A DNA stretch of 64,000 bases from Bacteroidota bacterium (GCA_016709725.1 JADJMG010000001.1:620001-684000), one strand, 5' to 3'. Positions 16,146 to 25,806 are shown, counted from the first letter of the stretch. Notes: generated by a model from the sequence alone, not told the origin. Numbers and translations: made by a program.

Positions 16146-18263
16146 ATGAAAGTGAAACAGAAAAAATTACCTAACACCAACGCTCCAACCTCAAGTGTTT
16201 CTGCGGAGAAGTCCATCTCCAAAAAACTCTTATACATGATCATCGGAATTGCTGCTTTCCTACTCTATGCAAATACTTTAGGCCATGATTATACGGTGGA
16301 TGATACCACGGTAATCAAGAACAATAAATTCACCGTTCAAGGTTTTTCGGGGTTAGATGAAATTTTTACTACTTCCTACCGTGCGGGCTATTGGGACAGA
16401 ACTGAGGGATTGTACCGTCCCATTTCAGTAGCCATGTTTGCTATAGAATGGGCCATTGCACCAGAGCAACCTTGGCTTGGTCATTTTATGAATGTTTTAC
16501 TTTATACACTAACAGCCATTGTACTTTATTCTTTGATGCGTGTTCTACTTCGAAAAATGCATCCGTTCATTCCACTTCTGGTTACATTACTTTGGGTATT
16601 TCATCCCGTACATACCGAAGTTGTTGCCAATATTAAAAGTAGAGATGAGTTATTGAGTTTTTACTTCGGCATTTTATCGCTACGTTTTTTAATGTTGCAT
16701 CTCGATTCAAAAAAAACATACCCACTCATCGCATCATTCCTAGTGTTTTTTTTAGGATTACTTTCAAAAGAAAATTCAGTGACCTGGGCTGGAGTAATTC
16801 CTTTAGCCATTTGGTGTTTTACCAATGAAAGTTTAAAAAAAACAATTACACTAAGCTCGATGTATGTGGGTCTCATTGTTGTTTATTTAATCATTCGACA
16901 ATTAATTTTAGGCGAAGGCGGAAGCGACTATCAATTGATGCTTGTAAATAATAGTATGGTGGGAGCGACTAACTTTGCCTCTCAAATCGCAACGGCTATT
17001 TCTATCCTTGGTAAGTATATCTATTTATTTTTACTTCCTGTTACCTTGGTATTCGATTACAGTTACAATACCATTCCCAATGTTACCTTTTCGAATCCCG
17101 CTGTACTTATTACATTAATTGCATTGGTTTTTGGATTAATATACAGCATTAGAAGCTTACCCAGTCGATCGGCTTCAGCCTTCGGAATCCTCTTCTTTTT
17201 AGGAACCGTTTCACTCGTAAGCAATGTTTTTTTCTTGATTGAAGCCACCATGGCCGAACGATTTATTTTTACACCTACCTTAGGATTATGTATATTGGTC
17301 GGTGCGATGGGGAATTCCCTTTTAACTAAGAAAAATAAAAAACATGAACAGTCACTGACGTTAACATCCGTCACAAAAAATGTTTTATTGGTACCCAGTT
17401 TAATCGTGCTCATTCTTTTTGCCGGACGAACTTATAGCAGAAACTTAAACTGGAAAAACAATTTAACTCTACTACAGCATGATGTAAAAATTTCTCCAGA
17501 GAGCGCGCGTATTCGATATGCATTAGGAAGTACATTACTTGTAGAAGAGGCATTACTAGCTCCCGAAGGCAGTATTGAAAGAAATAATTTACTAGACAAA
17601 GCCATCATAGAACTTACTAAAGGCGTCTCTATTTTACCAAACTATAACGACGCGTGGTACAATTTGGGTGTTGCGTATAAAGATAAAAGAGATGCGAAAA
17701 ATGCGATTGCATGTTTTGAAAAAGCGAGATCTTATAAGGCCTTTACGGAGGCAAGTCGTTTTTCAAGCGCAGGTGTTGCTTATGGAATCGATGGGCAATA
17801 CGAAAAAGCTTTAGCAGACCTATCCACAGCAGTAAAACTCGAACCTAATGAACCCGACAACTGGAATAATTATGGACTTTATCTTAGTGAAGCTGGAAAA
17901 TTTGAAGAAGCGCTCATTGCTTTAGACAAATCAATTTCATTAAAACCCAATTTCCAAAAAGCCATCTATAACAAAGGAAATGCTTGGGCGAAAGTGGGTA
18001 AATATCAAGAAGCACTAAAAGAATATCGATTAGCGTTAAGCATTGATGCTGCATATACCGATGCACTCAATAACAGTGGAAATTGCTACGTGATGCTTCA
18101 TGAATTTGACAGTGCGCTCATCTACTTTCAACGTTCAGTAGATGTGGATCCAAACAATGTGAAAGCGGTAATGAATTTAGCAGTTACTTTGCAAAATACG
18201 GGAGACACGGCAAAAGCCAATATCTACTTCCAAAAAGCACGAAGCTTGGGAGCCAACTTATGA
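16146..18263 (+). CDS. TMTC-like GT-C membrane protein with C-terminal TPRs
   Basis: 705 residues. After a short basic N-terminus, residues about 28-430 hold about ten transmembrane helices. The first loop (LGHDYTVDDTTVIKNN ... GLYRPISVAMFAIEW) and the HPVHTEVVANIKSRDELLSF motif match the O-mannosyltransferase TMTC-like/GT-C fold. Residues about 450-705 form six or so TPRs (NYNDAWYNLGVAYKDKRDAK; EPDNWNNYGLYLSEAGKFEE). Such proteins are thought to glycosylate extracytoplasmic proteins or glycans from a lipid-linked sugar; the activity is inferred from fold only. The stop overlaps the next start by 4 bp. Confidence 0.8.
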   Translation: MKVKQKKLPNTNAPTSSVSAEKSISKKLLYMIIGIAAFLLYANTLGHDYTVDDTTVIKNNKFTVQGFSGLDEIFTTSYRAGYWDRTEGLYRPISVAMFAIEWAIAPEQPWLGHFMNVLLYTLTAIVLYSLMRVLLRKMHPFIPLLVTLLWVFHPVHTEVVANIKSRDELLSFYFGILSLRFLMLHLDSKKTYPLIASFLVFFLGLLSKENSVTWAGVIPLAIWCFTNESLKKTITLSSMYVGLIVVYLIIRQLILGEGGSDYQLMLVNNSMVGATNFASQIATAISILGKYIYLFLLPVTLVFDYSYNTIPNVTFSNPAVLITLIALVFGLIYSIRSLPSRSASAFGILFFLGTVSLVSNVFFLIEATMAERFIFTPTLGLCILVGAMGNSLLTKKNKKHEQSLTLTSVTKNVLLVPSLIVLILFAGRTYSRNLNWKNNLTLLQHDVKISPESARIRYALGSTLLVEEALLAPEGSIERNNLLDKAIIELTKGVSILPNYNDAWYNLGVAYKDKRDAKNAIACFEKARSYKAFTEASRFSSAGVAYGIDGQYEKALADLSTAVKLEPNEPDNWNNYGLYLSEAGKFEEALIALDKSISLKPNFQKAIYNKGNAWAKVGKYQEALKEYRLALSIDAAYTDALNNSGNCYVMLHEFDSALIYFQRSVDVDPNNVKAVMNLAVTLQNTGDTAKANIYFQKARSLGANL

Positions 18264-18805
18264 AAAAACTATTTTCTTTAATGATTGCTTCCTTCCTTTT
18301 AATGAGTTGTGCCGATGTGCCCATCGTTCAGCATTCATCTTACTTTTCCATTTCATCTTTCTTGAATGAAGAAATCAAACAACATCAAAAGTTAAAAACG
18401 CGTTTAGAAAAAGAAGTAATAAGAGACGAGTTTAAAGAATCGAAAAACATAGAATCACCGAATTGGGAACATGAACTCAAACCCTTTTTTGAAAGTGATA
18501 TTGATAAACCCGCTTGGCATTTAGCATACGATTGCGACACAGTACAAACCGACTCACTTTTGCAAATTGTATATGTAGCACTCGATGAAAAAGCACCCGT
18601 ACGAAGAATGCAAATCGATTATCTACATCAACAAATTCAGAAAATTGAAATCCAATTTGAAAAATTAAATCCATGGTTTTCGTTAAAAAGAAAACTCATC
18701 TATCAGCATCTCCTTGGATATCACATCGAAGGAGAACAACACATGGTTTTATCCGATCCTTCACGCTTTGCCATCAACGTTAAATTCATTGAATTCATTC
18801 CATAA
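18260..18805 (+). CDS. Lipoprotein of unknown function
   Basis: 181 residues with a lipoprotein signal (MKKLFSLMIASFLLMSC). The mature part is helical and charged (NEEIKQHQKLKTRLEKEVIRD), followed by a beta-strand-rich section (VRRMQIDYLHQQIQKIEIQF ... LLGYHIEGEQHMVLSDPSRF). Translationally coupled to the TMTC-like gene by ATGA and 7 bp before the thioredoxin-fold gene, so the three probably act together in the envelope. No family recognised. Confidence 0.7.
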   Translation: MKKLFSLMIASFLLMSCADVPIVQHSSYFSISSFLNEEIKQHQKLKTRLEKEVIRDEFKESKNIESPNWEHELKPFFESDIDKPAWHLAYDCDTVQTDSLLQIVYVALDEKAPVRRMQIDYLHQQIQKIEIQFEKLNPWFSLKRKLIYQHLLGYHIEGEQHMVLSDPSRFAINVKFIEFIP

Positions 18806-18812
18806 AAAATAA

Positions 18813-19964
18813 ATGCCCATCTCCTTACTCATTGGATTCTGGTTAGGAATCCTCCAACTACCTGATGCATCATTGCCTTTTCAATTTGAATTGAAGCAAC
18901 ACGATGGAACTTCGGTAATGATCATACATAATGCAGAAGAACGAATTATTTGTGATGAAGTAACGATGCAGGGTGATTCCATCTTCATCAAACTTCCACT
19001 GTATGATTCTGAATTTCGGTTGAAGGTGGGGAATGAATCGTTAACCGGAAATTGGTATAACTATGGAAGAAAACTGCCAACTAGTATTCCTTTTACGGCA
19101 ACTAAAAATATAGAACATCGCTTTCCGGTTTCATCTCAGGTTTCCTCTCCAATTCTATTAGAAGGATCTTGGGAAACATGGTTCGATGCAGGTACTCCCG
19201 ATTCCTCATTAGCTATCGGACAATTTAAAAGAAATGGAAACAAAGTATTCGGAACCTTCTTAACGGAATCAGGTGATCATCGATACTTAGAAGGTGTTAT
19301 TGATCAAGACAGTTTAAAGCTAAGCGTATTTGATGGCACCCATGCCTATTTATACTTAGCAAAAGTGCAAGGGGAAGAAATGCAAGGCATGTACTATGCT
19401 GGAAATTCTTACAAAGCACCTTTTCGAGCAAGAAAAAATAATTCCATTAAACTCAGGGATCCATCTACGCTTACTCAAGCAACAGGAGAAATTAATTTTA
19501 GACTTCCAGATATCGATAGCAATATGATTTCTCTAACGGATGTGGAGTACCGTCATCATGTGAAAATAATTCAACTATTTGGAACTTGGTGTCCCAACTG
19601 TATGGATGAAAGTATTTTTTTAGATAGTGTTTATTCGGCTCGAAAAGAAGAAGGTTTAACCATTTTTGGATTGGCATTTGAACGGTCACCCGATTTTAAT
19701 ACAGCTAAAAAAGGAGTGGCAAAAATGCAAAAGCGATTAAATATTCACTATCCATTATTGATTGCAGGAAGTACAAAAAAAGGAGATGTGCAAAAAATAT
19801 TACCTGTCATACAAAACTTTTTCTCTTATCCAACAACGTTATTCGTTGATCGAAAAGGGAATGTTATTAAGGTTCATAGCGGATTTTCAGGTCCCGCTAC
19901 GGGCGAAGAATGGGAAAAATATAAATTCGACTTCAATAGAACGTTAGATCGCCTTTTGCGCTAA
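18813..19964 (+). CDS. Extracytoplasmic thioredoxin-fold (TlpA/AhpC-like) protein
   Basis: 383 residues. A weak N-terminal signal (MPISLLIGFWLGILQLPDAS) precedes a beta-rich domain (about 20-215) like those found before TlpA domains in Bacteroidota. The C-terminal 160 residues are a thioredoxin fold with active site GTWCPNCMDE, the strand GLTIFGLAFERS and cis-Pro region YPTTLFVDRKG. Both redox cysteines are present (CPNC). Likely a periplasmic thiol oxidoreductase. It ends a three-gene operon with the TMTC-like protein; a substrate is not evident. Confidence 0.8.
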   Translation: MPISLLIGFWLGILQLPDASLPFQFELKQHDGTSVMIIHNAEERIICDEVTMQGDSIFIKLPLYDSEFRLKVGNESLTGNWYNYGRKLPTSIPFTATKNIEHRFPVSSQVSSPILLEGSWETWFDAGTPDSSLAIGQFKRNGNKVFGTFLTESGDHRYLEGVIDQDSLKLSVFDGTHAYLYLAKVQGEEMQGMYYAGNSYKAPFRARKNNSIKLRDPSTLTQATGEINFRLPDIDSNMISLTDVEYRHHVKIIQLFGTWCPNCMDESIFLDSVYSARKEEGLTIFGLAFERSPDFNTAKKGVAKMQKRLNIHYPLLIAGSTKKGDVQKILPVIQNFFSYPTTLFVDRKGNVIKVHSGFSGPATGEEWEKYKFDFNRTLDRLLR

Positions 19965-20270
19965 TTATTTGATTGAATATCAATTATTTAATTCAAGATA
20001 TTTCAATTTTTTTAGCTCGAAAATGAATTTAAAGCCTCCTTATTAGCCCATTCAACCATTTTCATTCACCTATGAATGCAGGCATTCAGCCCTGTTAAAT
20101 TATCCATTAACCTATAAATGCCGAGGAGTACCTTAAGTTTTTCGGATATTTGGAGGCGAAAAATGAGCAAAAGTTCAACCGTAGAATACCCTTAAAAAAT
20201 TTATTATAACACACACAAATTCCTCTCTTTTCAGAATTTAAACTTCCTGAAACAAAACAAAAAACAATAC
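19965..20270. other. Intergenic leader region, little recognisable
   Basis: 306 bp. Apart from the AT-rich hairpin listed separately, it contains GAATGCAGGCATTC, a short inverted repeat, and an A-rich stretch before the next ATG. No perfect TAnnTTTG promoter was found. Confidence 0.4.
19972..20013 (+). terminator. Weak AT-rich terminator
   Basis: ATTGAATATC and GATATTTCAAT pair with one bulge around a 15-nt loop, followed by seven T. Low GC makes it uncertain. Confidence 0.4.
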
Positions 20271-23200
20271 ATGAAAAAACAATTACTATTTTGGATTACC
20301 TTAATGATGTTTCCATTTTTAGGGTATTCACAGTGTACGACAACAAATGCTACTACATGTGCTTGTAAAGATGGTACTACCAATTGTGATTTATTACCAG
20401 ACATTCATGTAGCACCTCCACCTCTTAGTGTTTACGGATCTAGTGGACACGTAGAATACCCACAAGTTTGTAATCCTCCTTGCAGTGGCAATGATGGTCG
20501 ACTTCGCGTTTCTGTTTCTACTCCCAACACTGGATTTGGACCGTTAGAAGTACGTTCTACTTCTACTGCAATTTGCGGCACGGATACCTTCTACAACGTA
20601 GCCAGTAATTTTACTTGTCCTAATGGTCAACCATTAAAATCAATACTCAACCAACGTGTTTACCATAAGACGGGTAACACGATGACTTCGTATGATCGAT
20701 ATGCAGGAACCATGACTTATCATCCAAGCCATGGTCACATGCATGTGGATGATTGGGGAATTTATACATTACGTAGCGCAACTGCAGATCCGAATCCGTT
20801 GAATTGGCCAGTAATTGGTACAGGTTCAAAGCTTGCTTTTTGCTTAATGGATTACGGTTCATGTTCAACTTACAACGGACATTGCAGAGATAGTGCTAAT
20901 AACACCATGCTAAATGCAAACTTCCCGAATTATGGTTTAGGAGGAGGAAGTTATGGTTGTTCTCCAACTGTACAAGGAATTTCTTCTGGTTACACAGATA
21001 TTTACTATCAGTCATTAGATGGAATGTGGGTGAATTTACCTCCAGGTTTATGCAATGGTACTTATTGGTTAGTGGTTCAACTGGATCCTTACAACTATTT
21101 TTTAGAAAGTAACGAAAACAATAATGTAATGGCGGTTCAAGTAAACCTTACACAACAAGGTGGATCTGTTCCAACCGTTACTGCGAGTGGATCTACTTCT
21201 TTTTGTCAAGGTGGTAGTGTTTCATTAACGGCTACTTCAGGTGCTAATTATTTATGGTCAAATGGAGCCACTACACAATCGATCACGGTAAATCAATCAG
21301 GAAACTATAGCGTGACTGTGGGTAATGGTGCTAGCTGTTCAGCAACGTCTGCTGCAACTACTGTAACCGTTTCTCAAATTCCGGTTACTGCGTCATCATC
21401 GAGTACTTCTATTTGTGCAGGCGATATCGTTCAATTAACTTCATCGGCTTCGGCAGGAGGTACCACGAACCAAGTTGTTGCTTCTACTAACAATACAGTG
21501 TTTTCAATTCCAGACAACAATGCCACAGGAATATCAAGCCCTATTACTGTAAGTAATATAAATCCGGCCACATTAAATTCGAACACCATTGTATCCGTTC
21601 GATTAAATATTACGCATACTTATGATGGTGATTTATTAGTACAATTAATTTCTCCTTCACAAAACACGATCAACTTAAGTAATCGTCGTGGAGGAAGTGG
21701 TGATAATTTTAACAATACATTATTCACTGCGAATGCTGCAACTCTTATCTCTGCGGGTTCGGCTCCTTTTGCTGGAACGTATCGTCCCGATGGAGCCTTT
21801 TCATCATTGACAGGAAATGTAAACGGAACTTGGATTTTAAAAGTTATTGATCAAGCAGGTACCGATGTTGGAACGCTTAACAGTTGGACATTATCCTTGA
21901 ATAATGTTGTTCCAACTACAGTAAGTTACAACTGGACATCCAATCCAGCAGGATTAAATGATCCAAATCAAAATACAAGTGTTTCACCAAGTTCTACTAC
22001 AACTTATACCGTAGTAGCAACAGAAAGTGGAAGTGGTTGTAGCGGATCAAATTCAGTAACGGTAAATGTTGGAAATAATTTAAATGTTACAACCAATACG
22101 CCTGCTCCTATTTGTGAAGGACAAAGTGCAACACTTTCTGCAAGTGGAGCCGACAGTTATTCCTGGAGTCCAAGTACTGGATTAAGTGCAACAACGGGCG
22201 CTAGTGTTTCTGCTAATCCATCTCAAACAACCGCTTACATGGTAATTGGAACAAGTGCAGGATGCGTAGATACTTCTTATGTTACCTTAGTTGTAAATAC
22301 ACCGCCTACGATTACCAATACAGGAAATGTAAGTATGTGCGCAGGGACTTCAGTAGTACTTCAAGCTACAGGTGCTTCTAATTTAACATGGAGTCCAGCC
22401 ACTGGTTTAGATGTTACTTCAGGTAACTTAGTAAATGCATCTCCATCACAATCGACTACTTATACTATAATCGGAAGTAGCAATGGTTGTTCAGCAAGCA
22501 GTGAAGTAACAGTTACTGTAAATAATTTACCAAACGTTACTGCAACTGCTGGTACAAGTATTTGTGTTGGACAAAGTGCGAACTTAACTGCAAATGGAGC
22601 ACTTAATTATTCATGGAGTCCAAGTACTGGATTAAATCAATCTACTGGAACAACAGTAATAGCATCTCCTGCATCATCGACTAACTATACAGTTGTAGGA
22701 ACTGACATCAATGGATGCACAGGAACTGCACTCACTAATGTAAGTGTAGATAATATTCCTGCTGCGGTTTCTGCTGTTACAGGCGCATCTACTCTTTGTG
22801 CTTCTGCAAGTGTATTCTATTCAGTAGGTGCTGCAAACAATGCAACTTCTTATACATGGTCAGTACCTAGTGGTGTAACCATTCTTTCTGGACAAGGAAC
22901 TACCTCTTTACAAGTTTCAACAAGTACTGCCAATGGTACTATTTGTGTTGCGGCTTCTAATAATTGTGGAAGTAGTGCTGCAGCTTGTATGGCTGTAGTT
23001 TCAAATGTGAATGCACCTGCTAAGCCTGGTATAGTTACTGGAGCCGCAAAAGCATGTAATGGTTCTGTTGTAACTTATAGTGTTCCTCAAGGTGCAGATG
23101 CAATTTCTTACAACTGGATTGGACCTGCAGGAACAACCGTACTTTCAGGAAATGGAACGAACACCATCTCACTACAATTCAATGTTGGATTTACTGGTGG

Positions 23201-24065
23201 TAATTTAAAAGTTACAGCATCCAATGCATGCGGTATAAGTGCTATCAAATATAAAGCACTAAGTTTAAGTCTACCAGCAACTCCATCTTCAATCATTGGA
23301 AATGCTAGTGGTGTATGTAATAGTTTAGAATCGTATAGTGTTACTGCAGTGGCCGGAATCACTTATGTTTGGTCGGTACCATCAGGCGCCACCATCGTTT
23401 CTGGACAAGGTACTCATGCCATTTCTGTTCAGTATGATCCGAGCTTCACCATGGGAACCATTTCAGTTAATGCAACGAATGGTTGTGGTACAAGCACAGC
23501 AAGAACAAAGTCGGTGAAAGCCGTACCTAGTTATCCATCTGCAATTGTTGGAGCTGCTAGTGTATGTGCTGGACAAACGGGAGTGGCATACAGTGTTTCT
23601 TCTGTTTACGGAACAAGTTCATACAATTGGACAAGCCCAACAAATACTTCAATTGCATCGGGTCAAGGATCAAATGCAATACTCGCAGATTTTAATGCTA
23701 ACGCTGTTTCAGGTAAAATAAAAGTAACCGCAACGAATGCTTGTGGAGTTTCCGCTACCCGTGCAAAATCCGTTACGGTGAGTGCCTGTGCGAAAGTATC
23801 GGATGAAAACACAGAAGCTAATGTTTCATTATTGCCAAATCCTGCTTCCTCTTTCGTAGAAATTCAATTCCAAAGTTTGTTGAATAAAGACGGAGTTTTA
23901 AGAATTGACAATATTTTAGGACAAGCTGTTCATTCACAAGAAATAAAAGTGGAATATGGAATCAATTCTTATAAACTCGATGTTCGTGAATTCACAAAAG
24001 GTGTTTATGTAGTAAGTGTTAAGCAAGATGGAAAATCCATTGCCAAACGTTTAATCATTGAATAA
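20271..24065 (+). CDS. T9SS-secreted lysyl-oxidase-like multidomain protein
   Basis: 1264 residues with a signal peptide ending GYSQ. Residues about 40-295 resemble the lysyl oxidase family: DGRLRVSVSTPNTGFGPLEV, then the copper-ligand-type cluster YHPSHGHMHVDDWGIYTL with His151, 154, 156 and 158, and the closing LDPYNYFLESNENNN. An Ig-like module follows. A P/homoB (proprotein convertase) domain lies at about 403-545 (FSIPDNNATG ... LNITHTYDGDLLVQLISP ... FAGTYRPDGAF ... GTWILKVIDQAGTDVGTLNSW). Seven or so Ig/PKD-like repeats follow (YSWSPSTGL; YTWSVPSG; NWTSPTNTS), then a T9SS sorting domain (LLPNPASSFVEIQF). Inferred role: an extracellular amine oxidase or copper protein on the surface. 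Activity is unproven, because the Tyr/Lys cofactor pair cannot be checked here. Confidence 0.8.
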   Translation: MKKQLLFWITLMMFPFLGYSQCTTTNATTCACKDGTTNCDLLPDIHVAPPPLSVYGSSGHVEYPQVCNPPCSGNDGRLRVSVSTPNTGFGPLEVRSTSTAICGTDTFYNVASNFTCPNGQPLKSILNQRVYHKTGNTMTSYDRYAGTMTYHPSHGHMHVDDWGIYTLRSATADPNPLNWPVIGTGSKLAFCLMDYGSCSTYNGHCRDSANNTMLNANFPNYGLGGGSYGCSPTVQGISSGYTDIYYQSLDGMWVNLPPGLCNGTYWLVVQLDPYNYFLESNENNNVMAVQVNLTQQGGSVPTVTASGSTSFCQGGSVSLTATSGANYLWSNGATTQSITVNQSGNYSVTVGNGASCSATSAATTVTVSQIPVTASSSSTSICAGDIVQLTSSASAGGTTNQVVASTNNTVFSIPDNNATGISSPITVSNINPATLNSNTIVSVRLNITHTYDGDLLVQLISPSQNTINLSNRRGGSGDNFNNTLFTANAATLISAGSAPFAGTYRPDGAFSSLTGNVNGTWILKVIDQAGTDVGTLNSWTLSLNNVVPTTVSYNWTSNPAGLNDPNQNTSVSPSSTTTYTVVATESGSGCSGSNSVTVNVGNNLNVTTNTPAPICEGQSATLSASGADSYSWSPSTGLSATTGASVSANPSQTTAYMVIGTSAGCVDTSYVTLVVNTPPTITNTGNVSMCAGTSVVLQATGASNLTWSPATGLDVTSGNLVNASPSQSTTYTIIGSSNGCSASSEVTVTVNNLPNVTATAGTSICVGQSANLTANGALNYSWSPSTGLNQSTGTTVIASPASSTNYTVVGTDINGCTGTALTNVSVDNIPAAVSAVTGASTLCASASVFYSVGAANNATSYTWSVPSGVTILSGQGTTSLQVSTSTANGTICVAASNNCGSSAAACMAVVSNVNAPAKPGIVTGAAKACNGSVVTYSVPQGADAISYNWIGPAGTTVLSGNGTNTISLQFNVGFTGGNLKVTASNACGISAIKYKALSLSLPATPSSIIGNASGVCNSLESYSVTAVAGITYVWSVPSGATIVSGQGTHAISVQYDPSFTMGTISVNATNGCGTSTARTKSVKAVPSYPSAIVGAASVCAGQTGVAYSVSSVYGTSSYNWTSPTNTSIASGQGSNAILADFNANAVSGKIKVTATNACGVSATRAKSVTVSACAKVSDENTEANVSLLPNPASSFVEIQFQSLLNKDGVLRIDNILGQAVHSQEIKVEYGINSYKLDVREFTKGVYVVSVKQDGKSIAKRLIIE

Positions 24066-24084
24066 CTAACTAATACAAATCATG

Positions 24085-24117
24085 CGAAGCCGTTCTTTGA
24101 ATAAAGGAACGGCTTCG
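24085..24117 (+). terminator. Terminator hairpin after the lysyl-oxidase-like gene
   Basis: CGAAGCCGTTC / GAACGGCTTCG, 11 bp perfect, with a loop of about 11 nt, followed by TACTTTTG. The U-tract is short. It overlaps the next promoter. Confidence 0.65.
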
Positions 24118-24125
24118 TACTTTTG
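24096..24125 (+). promoter_or_regulatory. Promoter embedded in the terminator hairpin
   Basis: TTTG (24096-24099) in the hairpin loop, 18 bp, then TACTTTTG (24118-24125), a perfect TAnnTTTG that doubles as the U-tract. ATG 24144 follows. Confidence 0.6.
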
Positions 24126-24143
24126 TACCATACACCACAACAC

Positions 24144-25388
24144 ATGAAAAATCCATTTCAATATTTCCTCTTCTTGATTTTCATCTTTCAAGGAACCACT
24201 TCCTCCGCTCAATCCATCGCCTGGACTCAATTTGATATGAGTAATTCCGGACTCCCAAACAATTCGGTTCGTTGCATTGCTTTTGAGAATGACAGTACAG
24301 CATGGATTGGAACTGATTTCGGCTTAGCAAAATTCAGTAATGGAAATTGGACGATATTCAACACTTCCAATTCTGGAATTGGTAATAACGACATCAGGAG
24401 CATCGCTATTGACACGAATCATGTGAAGTGGATTGGCACCTTTGCGAATGGGATCAGTGTATTTAATGATACAACATGGACCATCTACAATACTTTTAAT
24501 TCATCATTACCGGATGACTATGTAAGAAGTTTGGCGATTGATCAAAACAATACCAAATGGATAGGCACTCTAGGCGGTTTAGCAAAAATTGATTCTGTTA
24601 ATAATTGGAATGTGTACACGATGTGGAATAGTGTCCTCGGCTCAAACAACATTGCTTGTATTTATGTCAATCCAAACACGGATGACAAATGGGTTGGAAC
24701 TGTAAATGGAGGCGTTCTGCTCATCGAGAAAGATACCAATCTCACTTCATTTACCATTCAGAATTCAGGCATTCCGGATAATACAGTCCTTGGCATCGAC
24801 ATGGATGTAAATCAAAATTTTTATTTGGCAACTCCGGGGAATGGTTTAGCCGTAAAACTAAATGGATTTGGTTGGTTAACGTATAACTTGGTTTCTTCAA
24901 ATATTCCGACGGCGAGTCTTACCTCGGTTGCGTTAGATGCAATGGACCAACCTTGGGTAGGAACCAACACCCATGGACTTCTTTACAAGAATGGAAGCAA
25001 CTTTGTGCAATACGATACCTCCAATTCCCCTTTAACTGATAATATAATTCAAACCCTTTGCATGGCGCATGATCAAAAATTATGGATTGGTACACAAACA
25101 GGAGGTTTATTTATTTTAGATCCTTCTTTACTAACGGGATTACCATCACTAACGGTTGCGCCTAGCCTAATTTTATATCCTAATCCTTGCTCCGACTATC
25201 TTTTCATTAAATCTGTACAGCCTCTACAGAAAATAGAGATGTGGGATGTACGAGGGAGTTTGATTTCACTTCCTGAAATGATGAAAAATAAGATCGATGT
25301 GCAAGCGCTTGCGAATGGGATTTATCAAATGCGATTAACAGAAGAGAGTGGAAAAACTCATCTTAAAAAAATTATTGTAAACCACTAA
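24144..25388 (+). CDS. T9SS-secreted regulator-propeller (WIGT repeat) protein
   Basis: 414 residues from ATG 24144; a TTG at 24123 is in frame but overlaps the -7 element. A signal peptide ending TTSSAQ is followed by seven propeller blades of about 43 residues with the WIGT/WVGT-x-x-G-L/G motif (AWIGTDFGLAKF, KWIGTFANGISVF, PWVGTNTHGLLY, LWIGTQTGGLFIL). This type normally forms the sensor propeller of hybrid two-component kinases. Here there is no kinase; instead a T9SS sorting domain ends the protein (LYPNPCSDYLFIKS). Likely a surface-exposed binding protein. Confidence 0.85.
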   Translation: MKNPFQYFLFLIFIFQGTTSSAQSIAWTQFDMSNSGLPNNSVRCIAFENDSTAWIGTDFGLAKFSNGNWTIFNTSNSGIGNNDIRSIAIDTNHVKWIGTFANGISVFNDTTWTIYNTFNSSLPDDYVRSLAIDQNNTKWIGTLGGLAKIDSVNNWNVYTMWNSVLGSNNIACIYVNPNTDDKWVGTVNGGVLLIEKDTNLTSFTIQNSGIPDNTVLGIDMDVNQNFYLATPGNGLAVKLNGFGWLTYNLVSSNIPTASLTSVALDAMDQPWVGTNTHGLLYKNGSNFVQYDTSNSPLTDNIIQTLCMAHDQKLWIGTQTGGLFILDPSLLTGLPSLTVAPSLILYPNPCSDYLFIKSVQPLQKIEMWDVRGSLISLPEMMKNKIDVQALANGIYQMRLTEESGKTHLKKIIVNH

Positions 25389-25636
25389 TTAAATTTTTCT
25401 ATCGATTGATTTTCCGATTTTGAATTAATGCTTTAGATACTTTTAATTAAAGAAACGAATTGAATAAATTTGAGATGTTGAGGGGCTAATTTTGCAAAGT
25501 TTCTCCTATAGTTCCTCTCCCTGGAGAGGCGCAAAGACGCTGAACTTAAGTTTTCTTTCTGTCTTCCCCTCGATTAATTATAAGCGAAGGAAAATTTCTA
25601 GCAAAGGCGCAGAAGAGCAAAGGCTGCGCTATGCAA

Positions 25637-25654
25637 TCTCGATAGCTATCGGGA
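25637..25654. repeat. 18-bp palindrome, one-mismatch copy
   Basis: TCTCGATAGCTATCGGGA, one change from the perfect palindrome at 4158 and 34224. Confidence 0.6.
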
Positions 25655-25655
25655 C

Positions 25656-25671
25656 GCTAAGGCTACGCTAT
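25656..25671. repeat. 16-mer GCTAAGGCTACGCTAT, copy 1
   Basis: Identical 16-mer at 49091-49106, in both places next to GCAAAGGCGC-type sequence. Confidence 0.5.
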
Positions 25672-25776
25672 GCTAAAGTTTCTCGTACACATTGACCAGG
25701 GTAAAAAGTTTGTTTTGCAGAATCTACCTTCGGAAGACCAATAAGGCAACGCTAACTTTTGTACGTTGGCAATTTG

Positions 25777-25784
25777 TATATTTG
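25777..25784 (+). promoter_or_regulatory. -7 element TATATTTG before the FG-GAP-like gene
   Basis: Perfect TAnnTTTG 22 nt before ATG 25807. TTTG at 25758-25761 is only 15 bp away, so the -33 assignment is doubtful. Confidence 0.45.
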
Positions 25785-25806
25785 AAAACTGCCAACTAAT
25801 GAAATT

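Larger units (their letters stand above)
25389..25806. other. Intergenic region of dispersed repeats
   Basis: 418 bp. It contains GCGCAAAGACGCTGAAC, AGCAAAGGCGCAGAAGAGC and GCTAAGGCTACGCTAT, as well as a degenerate copy of the 18-bp palindrome. A 67-codon open frame (25492-25695) crosses the repeats and has no protein-like signal. Confidence 0.5.

Noticed and set aside
25492..25695. 67-codon open frame between the two propeller genes
   Set aside because: It runs through dispersed repeats and the palindrome, with no protein-like pattern.
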